A stretch of 64,000 bases of DNA from Actinoplanes italicus. Its GTDB lineage: Bacteria > Actinomycetota > Actinomycetes > Mycobacteriales > Micromonosporaceae. A model generated the notes under the pieces. It was not told the DNA's origin. It did no database searches and saw only the letters and a list, made by a program, of their open reading frames with translations. A program made the translations under genes and the position numbers. Shown piece by piece: positions 58,195 to 64,000 of the stretch (the first letter of the stretch is position 1; each line of letters begins with the position of its first letter). Where the stretch lies: the NCBI RefSeq assembly GCF_003001815.1, contig NZ_PVMZ01000019.1:62001-126000 (forward strand), in the 5' to 3' direction.

Positions 58195-58857
58195 TCAGGC
58201 CAGGCCGGCGTCGTGGGTCAACAACGCGATCTGGGTACGGTTGTCGAGCGCCAGCTTGGTCAGGATGTGTGACACGTGGCTCTTCACGGTGGCCAGCGTC
58301 ATGTCCAGCTCGGCGCCGATCTCGGCGTTGCCCAGGCCCCGGCCGATCGCCAGGACCACGTCCCGCTCGCGGGGACTCAGCGTCGCGAGGGTCGAGCGTG
58401 CCTTCTCGTACGCGCCGGCCTGCACCGCGACCCGGTCCATCAGGCGGCGGGCCACTCTCGGGGACAGGATGGGCTCGCCGGCCGCGGCCAGCCGGACGGC
58501 CTCCGCTATCCGCGCCGGTGGGGTGTCCTTGAGCAGGAAGCCGCTGGCACCGGCCCGCAACGCGTGCAGGATGTTCTCGTCGGTGTCGAAGGTGGTCAGC
58601 ATGATGACCTCCGGTGGCCGCGGCCGGGCCCGCAGGCGGCGGGTGGCGGTGATCCCGTCGACGCGCGGCATCCGCACGTCCATCAGGACCACGTCGGGTG
58701 CGTGCGCGTCTGCGGCTGCCTGCACCTGGTCACCGTCGGCGGCCTCGCCGACGACCGCTATGCCGGGTGCTCCGTCGAGCATCATGGTCAGTCCGGCGCG
58801 GACCAGCGCGTCGTCGTCGACGACGAGCACGCGCACCGGCCTGGTCACGCCGGCCAT
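58195..58857 (-). CDS. NarL/LuxR-family response regulator
   Basis: This 220-aa response regulator has a receiver (RVLVVDDDALVRAGLTMML; phospho-Asp in VVLMDVRMPRVDG; LTTFDTDENILHALRAGASGFLLKDT) and a LuxR HTH (LSPRERDVVLAIGRGLGNAEIGAELDMTLATVKSHVSHILTKL). Receiver residues DD, D, T and K are all present. It overlaps the sensor kinase gene by 13 nt. The TIR cluster follows 52 nt downstream on the same strand, but it has its own upstream boxes. Targets are unknown. Confidence 0.95.
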   Translation of the reverse strand: MAGVTRPVRVLVVDDDALVRAGLTMMLDGAPGIAVVGEAADGDQVQAAADAHAPDVVLMDVRMPRVDGITATRRLRARPRPPEVIMLTTFDTDENILHALRAGASGFLLKDTPPARIAEAVRLAAAGEPILSPRVARRLMDRVAVQAGAYEKARSTLATLSPRERDVVLAIGRGLGNAEIGAELDMTLATVKSHVSHILTKLALDNRTQIALLTHDAGLA

Positions 58858-59981
58858 GGTATCGACGCGTGCAGCCGGAATTCGCCCCCGGACTCCTGAT
58901 GATCGAGTTCTCCGCCGGCCAGGCTGACGCGTTCGGTGAGCCCGACCAGGCCGGCGCCGCCGGACGGCAGGGTGCCGGGCGCGGCCAGTGGATTGCGCAC
59001 CTCCACCGCGAGCCCGGTTCCGGGTCCGCCGCTGAGTGTCACCGTCACCGGTTGACCGGCGGCGTGCTTCCGGGCGTTGGTCAGACCCTCCTGGATGACG
59101 CGGTACGCCGTACGCGCAACCGCCGGAGGCGCCTGGAGGGGGTCGTCGACGTCTTCGTGCAGGAGCACCTCCGCTCCGGCGTCGCGTGACTCGTCGACCA
59201 GCCGCGGAACGTCGGCCAGCACCGGCTGCGGGTGCACGCCGTCGCCGTCCGGGTCGTCGTCGCGCAGCAGGGAGATCACCTCCCGCAACTCCTCCAGCGC
59301 CTGGTGCACGCCGCCGCGCACGACGCCCGCCGCCTTCGACAGCTGCTCGGGCGGGGCATCGGGCCGGAACTCCATCGCACCCGCGAACGTGGCCAGCAGC
59401 GACAGCCGGTGCGCGAGCACGTCGTGCATCTCGCGGGCGATCCGGCGGCGTTCCGACATGCGCGCCTCGGCGACGCGGCGGCCCTGTTCGGCCTCGGCGC
59501 GCCGGGCGCGTTCCTCCAGCGAGCGGACCAGCGCCTCGCGGGCCTGGGCCCAGGAACCCCAGCCGAGCAGCGCGCCGTAGGCGATCACCACCAGGGCCAG
59601 CCACCAGCCGTACGACATGCCGCCGTTGGACCGCCACGCCCCCTGGACCGCGTGCGCCACCACGCCACCGGCCGACACCGCGATCGCGACGCGCCGAGGA
59701 CGGTGCCGGGCCACCTGCAGTGCGCCCATGGTGGCCGGCGGGGTGACCGCCGGGGACAGCGCCGCCAGGACGGTGAGGACCGCGGTGGCGGCGACCGGTC
59801 GCCACAGCATCAGCGGCGTCAGCAGCCAGGCCAGCACACCGGCGGTGACGTCGAGCGCGAGCAACGGGCCGATCGGGGTGTCGCTCCAGCGGCCCACGGT
59901 CGACGCCGCGATCAGCAGGCCGGCCGCGACCATGACGATGACGACGCCGCGACGGCGGTCGCCGGTGGGGTTGCCGTTCAC
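58845..59981 (-). CDS. NarL-type sensor histidine kinase
   Basis: This 378-aa membrane sensor kinase has four to five N-terminal helices (about 10-150) followed by HisKA_3 (ERRRIAREMHDVLAHRLSLLATFAGAMEF, with the phospho-His in the E-M-H-D-V motif). An ATPase domain follows: TAYRVIQEGLTNARKHA, GAGLVGLTERVSLAGG. It is the typical partner of the overlapping response regulator. The GTG start (59979-59981) is used. The signal is unknown; kinases with this layout often respond to membrane or cell-wall stress. Confidence 0.93.
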   Translation of the reverse strand: MNGNPTGDRRRGVVIVMVAAGLLIAASTVGRWSDTPIGPLLALDVTAGVLAWLLTPLMLWRPVAATAVLTVLAALSPAVTPPATMGALQVARHRPRRVAIAVSAGGVVAHAVQGAWRSNGGMSYGWWLALVVIAYGALLGWGSWAQAREALVRSLEERARRAEAEQGRRVAEARMSERRRIAREMHDVLAHRLSLLATFAGAMEFRPDAPPEQLSKAAGVVRGGVHQALEELREVISLLRDDDPDGDGVHPQPVLADVPRLVDESRDAGAEVLLHEDVDDPLQAPPAVARTAYRVIQEGLTNARKHAAGQPVTVTLSGGPGTGLAVEVRNPLAAPGTLPSGGAGLVGLTERVSLAGGELDHQESGGEFRLHASIPWPA

Positions 59982-60089
59982 CCGGCGAGGTTATCGATCG
60001 GCGGGACGTCGCCGACACCATCCAAAGTCGGTGGCCGGCCGCCTTCGGCCCGATGTGGCGGACCGTCGCCGGCGGCCACTCTGATCGGC

Positions 60090-60515
60090 ATGACGAACAT
60101 CGCTTCCACCGGCCGGAACACCACCACCGACCGTCCCGCGGCCCGCCGGGCCGGTCGTGCCGTCACCGTCGCCGCCGGCGCTGCCGGGTCGCTGCTGCTG
60201 TGGACCGTCGACCACTGGGGCGGCATCGCGCTCACCGTCGACCGGGGCGGCACCGTCCAGCAGGTCGGTCCGGTGGCCGTCGCGATCACCGCGATCCTCG
60301 CGGGGCTCGCTGCCTGGGCGCTGCTCGCGATCCTTGAGCGCACGGTTCGCCGCCCGGCCCGCACCTTCCGGATCATCGCCTCGATCGTGCTGCTGATCTC
60401 CCTGGTGGGGCCGCTGGCCGGCACCGGCACCGGCAGCCGCCTGGCCCTGCTCGGCATGCACCTCACGGTCGGCCTCGCCCTGATCATCGGCCTGCCCGGC
60501 CGCCGTTGCCGCTGA
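60090..60515 (+). CDS. DUF6069-type membrane protein
   Basis: This 141-aa protein has four helices (VTVAAGAAGSLLLWTVDHW; VAVAITAILAGLAAWALLAIL; IIASIVLLISLVGPLAG; LLGMHLTVGLALIIGLP), with GIALTVDRGGTVQQVGP between the first two. LLAILERTVRRPARTFRIIASIVLLIS and SLVGPLAG resemble the DUF6069 family of actinomycetes, whose function is unknown. The N-terminus is basic. It is divergent from the sensor kinase gene (108-nt gap), so the response regulator may control it. Confidence 0.8.
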   Translation: MTNIASTGRNTTTDRPAARRAGRAVTVAAGAAGSLLLWTVDHWGGIALTVDRGGTVQQVGPVAVAITAILAGLAAWALLAILERTVRRPARTFRIIASIVLLISLVGPLAGTGTGSRLALLGMHLTVGLALIIGLPGRRCR

Positions 60516-60552
60516 CCCCTCCCCTCGCCGGCCGTCCTCCGGCGTCTCTCGG

Positions 60553-61158
60553 CTACGACCGGCGGAGGGCTGCGGGGATGTCGGTGAGGGCGGGCACCAC
60601 GACGTCGGCGTCGGGGAGTGCGGCCGGGTCAGCTGCCAGGCCGACGACGAGAGCGCCCGCGGCGCGACCAGCGGCCACGCCGGTGGGGGAGTCCTCGACG
60701 ACCACGCAGTCGGCGATCGCGACGCCGAGACGGGCCGCGGCGGTCAGGTAGCCCTCCGGGTGGGGCTTGCCGTGACGTACGTCGTCGGCGGTTATCAGCA
60801 CCGAGGGCAGCGGCAGGCCGGCACCTCGCAGGCGCGCTTCCATCAACCGCCGGGAGCCGGACGTGACCGCCGCCCAACGGCCTTGCGGCAGGGAGGCCAG
60901 GAAAGCGGCTGCTCCCGGCATCGGGCGAGCCTCGGCAGCGCGGTCCTGCTCGACGGTGGCCATGCGCTCGAGGGCGGCCGGGATCACGGACGGTTCGAAG
61001 AACTCGGCCATCACATCCTCGTCGCGGAGGCCGTGGCAGACGGCCAGAATCGCTTCCGGGTCGGCGCCGAACCGGGCGGCCACGTCACGCCAGGCGTCCT
61101 CCACGACGGCGCGGGAGTCGATCAGAGTGCCGTCGATATCGAGCAGGAAGGTGTCCAC
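60553..61158 (-). CDS. HAD-superfamily hydrolase (beta-phosphoglucomutase/sugar phosphatase type)
   Basis: This 201-aa HAD enzyme has motif I FLLDIDGTLIDSRAVVEDAW (nucleophile Asp, acid-base Asp), motif II AAVTSGSRRL (Thr-Ser), motif III GKPHPEGYL (Lys) and motif IV CVVVEDSPTGVAAGRAAG (Asp pair). The cap is of subtype I. It fits sugar phosphatases or phosphoglucomutases (the GSR/TSG motif suits the DL-glycerol/2-deoxyglucose phosphatase group). Substrate cannot be fixed. It is divergent from the next GNAT gene by 10 nt. Confidence 0.92.
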   Translation of the reverse strand: MDTFLLDIDGTLIDSRAVVEDAWRDVAARFGADPEAILAVCHGLRDEDVMAEFFEPSVIPAALERMATVEQDRAAEARPMPGAAAFLASLPQGRWAAVTSGSRRLMEARLRGAGLPLPSVLITADDVRHGKPHPEGYLTAAARLGVAIADCVVVEDSPTGVAAGRAAGALVVGLAADPAALPDADVVVPALTDIPAALRRS

Positions 61159-61168
61159 AGCCTAGATT

Positions 61169-61765
61169 GTGATCGTGCTGAACCACCTCGCCGGACTCGC
61201 CGCTGATCCGTCGCCGTTGAGGCGTGAGGTCGTCGTGGACGGTGTGCCGCTCGTCGTCCGGGGCCTGTGTGCCGAGGACGCGACCGCGCTGACGGCTTTC
61301 CTGGCCGGGCTGTCCTGCGACAGCCGCCGCTTCTGGCACGGCGACGCGGACGACACAGAGGAGGCGGCGGGCTGGATCGAGGCGATCGGGCGGTACGACA
61401 AGCTGCGGCTCGTCGCGCACGAACCGGGCCGCGAGGATCGGCTGGCGGGCGTGGTGGACCTGAGTTTCTCGCTGCCGGAGGGCTTCGAGATCACCCGATA
61501 TGCGGCGTACGGCATCGAGCTCGACGAGGAGCGCACGGCCCGGTTCGGCCCCTGTGTGGCGAACGAATGGCAGGGCCGGGGCCTGGCGGCGGCGCTGCTG
61601 CCGCCGGCGTGGGACGCGATCCGGCTGTTCGGCCGGGAGCGGGTGGTGCTGTTCGGCGGGGTGCACGCCGGCAACCATCGGGCGCGCCGGTTCTACGCCC
61701 GTCACGGTTTCGTCGAGACGGGCGAGGTCGACGGCACCGTCGACATGATGCGTGACCTGCCCTGA
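61169..61765 (+). CDS. GNAT-family acetyltransferase
   Basis: This 198-aa acetyltransferase has RLVAHEPGREDRLAGVVDLSF (beta4), GPCVANEWQGRGLAAALLPPAWDAIRLFGRERVVLFGGVHAGNHRARRFYARHGFVETGEVD. The acetyl-CoA loop is QGRGLA, and beta5 and the N-x-x-A-x-x-F-Y motif are clear. The acceptor is unknown. It might start at a slightly later GTG, but the N-terminal HLAGLAADPSPLRREVVVDGVPLVVRGLCAED fits a GNAT beta1. It converges with the LacI-like gene. Confidence 0.9.
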   Translation: MIVLNHLAGLAADPSPLRREVVVDGVPLVVRGLCAEDATALTAFLAGLSCDSRRFWHGDADDTEEAAGWIEAIGRYDKLRLVAHEPGREDRLAGVVDLSFSLPEGFEITRYAAYGIELDEERTARFGPCVANEWQGRGLAAALLPPAWDAIRLFGRERVVLFGGVHAGNHRARRFYARHGFVETGEVDGTVDMMRDLP

Positions 61766-61774
61766 CGCCGGACC

Positions 61775-62602
61775 TCAGCGGGTGCTGTCACGTTCGACGA
61801 TGTGGGCCTTGGGCGCCTCGTAGACGGTACGGGCCGAGGCGTCCAGGAAGGTGTCGAGGACCGCTCCGGCGGTGAGTTCGCCGATCCGGGCCACGTCGTG
61901 GCTCATCGCCGACAGCGCCGGGACGGCCAGCTGGCACTGGGCGGAGTCGTCCCAGGCGACTACGGACAGATCTTCGGGTACGCGTAGCCCGTACGCGCGA
62001 ATGGTCTCCAAGCCCCCGAGGGCCATGACGTCGTTGTCGAAGACGATGGCGGTGGGGCGCTCCGGACGGGTGTCGAGCAGCAGCGCCGTGGCTGCCCGCC
62101 CGGATTCCAGGGAGTAGTCGCCCTCGGCCGTGAGCAGGGTCAGTTCGCGGTCGGTGACCTCGGCCTCGACGCCGCCGCGGCGCAGCTGGGTGTGTGCGAA
62201 GCCGAGCGGTCCGCTCACGTGGCCGAGGACGGTGTGCCCGCGCCCGGCGAGGAACCCGACCGCTTCACGGGCGAACCCGGCGTCGTCGGTCCACACCGTG
62301 GGCAGGCCGTCGGCGGTCGACGGGTCGCCGAGTACGACGGCCGGCAGTCCGAGGCGGCGTACCAGGGCGACCCGGTCGTCGTCGGGCACGAGGTCGACCA
62401 GGATAACGCCGCGGACCTGCTGCCGGGCCGACCAGGACTCGTAGACGTCCGCTTCGGCGGCCCGGTCGCCGACCATCCGGACCAGCAGCGACACCCCGGC
62501 GGGTGTGAGCACGCGTTCGAGTCCTTCGATGAACTCGTGGTAGAACGGCTCCTCACCGATGACCTGGGCGGACCGCGCCATGACGAGCCCGACGCGGGTC
62601 AT
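61775..62602 (-). CDS. LacI-type sensor protein lacking the HTH
   Basis: This 275-aa protein is the effector-binding domain of a LacI/GalR regulator (type I periplasmic-binding fold). It opens directly with VGLVMARSAQVIGEEPFYHEFIEGLERVLTPAGVSLLV, where normal LacI proteins have about 60 residues of HTH first. The rest has GVILVDLVPDD, FDNDVMALGGLETIRAYGLRVPEDLSVVAWDDSAQCQLAVPALSAMSHDV, typical of the C-terminal half. There is no signal peptide. Its ATG overlaps the ROK gene's stop (ATGA). It may act as a sugar sensor for the ROK repressor, perhaps by contact. Confidence 0.88.
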   Translation of the reverse strand: MTRVGLVMARSAQVIGEEPFYHEFIEGLERVLTPAGVSLLVRMVGDRAAEADVYESWSARQQVRGVILVDLVPDDDRVALVRRLGLPAVVLGDPSTADGLPTVWTDDAGFAREAVGFLAGRGHTVLGHVSGPLGFAHTQLRRGGVEAEVTDRELTLLTAEGDYSLESGRAATALLLDTRPERPTAIVFDNDVMALGGLETIRAYGLRVPEDLSVVAWDDSAQCQLAVPALSAMSHDVARIGELTAGAVLDTFLDASARTVYEAPKAHIVERDSTR

Positions 62603-63825
62603 CGCTCGCTCCCGTGGCCGGGAGCGACAGCGGCCGGAACGACAGCGGCCGGAACGGCAGCGCCCTGGAGAGCAAGACCGCCGTGGCCCGGAGCGACGGC
62701 GGCCTGGACGACGAGGGCGGCGGCGCCGATGCCCGCCGCGTCGCGCGGCTGCGCGGACAGCTCGACCGTCAGGGTGTGCCGTTGTCGTGAGTGTGCGGTG
62801 CGGGCCAGGTGGCTGCGCAGTCGCCGGGCGTAGATCGAGCCGGCCAGCGCGACGCCGGGTCCGGTCAGTACGAGCCGGCCGAGGTCGAGCAGGTTGGCCA
62901 TCGAGGTGGCGGCCATGCCGAGGTATTCGGCGGCTTGGTCGAGCACGGTGTAGGCGGCCGGGTCGCCGTTGACGGCGGCACGGGCGATGGAGTCGTACGC
63001 GCTGGACGCGCTGCCGTCCAGCGGCAGCCGGGCCCGCAGTTCCGGATCCTCGCGGGCGGCGTCGACGCTGGCCGTCGTGGACGCGTACTGCCCGACGCAT
63101 CCGAGGCTGCCGCACGGGCAGGGCCGGCCGTCGTAGTGGATGGACACGTGCCCGAGATCGCCGGCCCCGGAGCCCGCCCCGCGGAAGAGGGCGCCGCCGA
63201 AGACGAACCCGGCCCCCACCTCGGCGGACAGGTAGACACATCCGAAGGCCTGCTCACGGGACACGCGACGGCTCCAGAACTCGCCGAGCGCGGCCGCCGC
63301 GGCGTCGTTCTCGACGAGGACCGGCACACCGATGCGGTCGGTGAGCTCGGCGCGCAGGTCGGCCTCGACCGGCACCGAGGCGGGCGCCACGACGGCGAGT
63401 CCCTCGATGCGGTCGGCCGGCAGGTCGAGGCACTCGGTGAAGTCGTGGAACCGCTCGGCGAGCCGCTCGGGCGACCACGATCCGTCCGGCGGCCGGGGGA
63501 CCACCTCGCGCCCGATCACACCGCCGGTCAGATCGATGGCGACGCTGGTCAGCGTGTCGGGTCCCATGTGGAAGCCGACACCGAACCGGTTGGCCGGGTT
63601 GATCGCGATGAGCTTGCGCGGCCGGCCCTGACCCGCTCCGGTGGAGCCGATCTCGTGAATGATCCCCTCGGCGATCAGGTCTCGCACGATGTTGGAGATG
63701 GACGGCTGGGTGAGCCCGGTCAGATCGGCCAGTTCGCCGCGGCTGATGGTCACCGCGGAGCGGACCACATCGACGATCAGGGCTCGGCTGCCCGGCCCTG
63801 CCGCGGGTGTTTCTCGACGTGCCAT
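62599..63825 (-). CDS. ROK-family transcriptional repressor
   Basis: This 408-aa ROK protein has an N-terminal HTH (VRSAVTISRGELADLTGLTQPSISNIVRDLIAEGII) and a sugar-kinase-like ROK domain. Its ATP/sugar-type segment is GGVIGREVVPRPP, the ENDAAAAALGEFW and DLGHVSIHYDGRPCPCGSLGCVGQYAS zinc motif (CxCGxxGCxx) are present, and TGPGVALAGSIY ends the fold. The C-terminal about 35 residues are a repetitive Ala/Pro tail from 15-nt units. ATG 63825 is preferred to the upstream ATG. It is coupled to the LacI-like sensor and divergent from a promoter at the right edge, which it probably represses. Confidence 0.92.
   Translation of the reverse strand: MARRETPAAGPGSRALIVDVVRSAVTISRGELADLTGLTQPSISNIVRDLIAEGIIHEIGSTGAGQGRPRKLIAINPANRFGVGFHMGPDTLTSVAIDLTGGVIGREVVPRPPDGSWSPERLAERFHDFTECLDLPADRIEGLAVVAPASVPVEADLRAELTDRIGVPVLVENDAAAAALGEFWSRRVSREQAFGCVYLSAEVGAGFVFGGALFRGAGSGAGDLGHVSIHYDGRPCPCGSLGCVGQYASTTASVDAAREDPELRARLPLDGSASSAYDSIARAAVNGDPAAYTVLDQAAEYLGMAATSMANLLDLGRLVLTGPGVALAGSIYARRLRSHLARTAHSRQRHTLTVELSAQPRDAAGIGAAALVVQAAVAPGHGGLALQGAAVPAAVVPAAVAPGHGSER
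62610..62690 (-). repeat. 15-nt-type repeat in ROK C-terminus
   Basis: The stretch repeats AGCGGCCGGAACGAC/AGCGGCCGGAACGGC, coding for the AAVVPAAVAPG-like tail on the minus strand. It extends the ROK reading frame beyond the usual domain end and keeps the frame open. Confidence 0.75.
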
Positions 63826-63912
63826 GACGGTGACGTGTCTCCACTCCGTGTTGCTGGTTGCGCAAGAGCCTATCGGGCGCACCCACCTTAACCTGCATCG
63901 GAGGAAAATAAA

Positions 63913-63924
63913 TTAGTAATCTAA
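63913..63924. promoter_or_regulatory. Possible ROK operator
   Basis: TTAG-TAAT-CTAA is a short dyad within an AT-rich block (AAAATAAATTAGTAATCTAACC), directly upstream of the TTGACA at 63927. AT-rich TTAG/CTAA dyads are typical of ROK binding sites. The ROK gene starts 88 nt away. Confidence 0.5.
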
Positions 63925-63926
63925 CC

Positions 63927-63956
63927 TTGACAGGCTCGTAACGCCGCCACCATGCT
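63927..63956 (+). promoter_or_regulatory. Promoter leading out of the window
   Basis: TTGACA (63927-63932), 18 nt, CATGCT (63951-63956) makes a good sigma-70-type promoter pointing right. A gene divergent from the ROK regulator probably begins beyond the window; a sugar transporter operon would be the usual guess. Confidence 0.5.
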
Positions 63957-64000
63957 GGGCGCTCAACGAGGCGGTGAGACATCCGCCGGTATCGAGCTAT

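Overview
The window is high-GC DNA packed with genes, with frequent GTG and TTG starts, 4-nt ATGA/GTGA couplings and many regulators of the TetR, LysR, MarR, ROK and ECF types. This points to an actinomycete. A Micromonosporaceae member such as Actinoplanes is my best guess from gene content and style, but no rRNA or housekeeping marker confirms it. I see no rRNA, tRNA, CRISPR array, insertion sequence or prophage. The window looks like accessory chromosome.

Layout. 1-3.4 kb: two paralogous LysR/target divergent pairs (a DapA-like aldolase and an EamA exporter) with near-identical predicted leaderless promoters. 3.5-8.4 kb: secreted phospholipase-D-like protein, DyP-type peroxidase with a coupled unknown partner, GNAT enzyme. 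8.4-15.6 kb: ABC exporter with divergent TetR and a palindromic operator, a 1332-aa HTH-nSTAND-WD40 protein, and a small soluble histidine kinase across another palindrome. 15.6-20.2 kb: two coupled bacterial PH-domain membrane proteins, M23-like protein, TetR, small proteins and a 41-nt tandem repeat. 20.2-24.2 kb: TetR-controlled aguB-aguA-putrescine oxidase operon converting agmatine to putrescine to 4-aminobutanal. 24.2-36.2 kb: HEAT protein, TetR, CNNM/CorC pair, azoreductase/MarR pair with three palindromes, lipoprotein, MFS exporter/TetR/P450 module, a serpin and an SseB-like protein. 36.2-37.4 kb: a decayed stretch (DUF2283 remnant, frameshifted CbrC). 37.4-44.7 kb: DGPF protein + ECF42-type sigma factor, a minisatellite and a 22-bp hairpin, P450, XRE/membrane pair, and an ArsR-arsenate-reductase fusion operon with a glyoxalase-fold protein and ChrA. 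44.7-52.9 kb: phosphatase, esterase-PucR operon, membrane proteins, ClpC-family ATPase. 52.9-58.2 kb: three tandem TIR genes (TIR-NB-ARC-TPR, TIR only, TIR-NB-ARC-TPR). 58.2-64 kb: NarL-type two-component system, HAD, GNAT, and a ROK repressor coupled to a LacI-like sensor that lacks its DNA-binding domain.

The strongest candidate for an undescribed system is the TIR cluster. Each of its three genes carries the same palindrome, CCACC-GATCG-GGTGG, exactly 28 nt before its GTG start, and the flanking sequence is conserved too. This suggests a shared operator or a duplicated promoter unit for an immune-type STAND module. A second theme is the number of short in-frame minisatellites (15-24 nt units) in gene tails, and in one case inside a catalytic domain.
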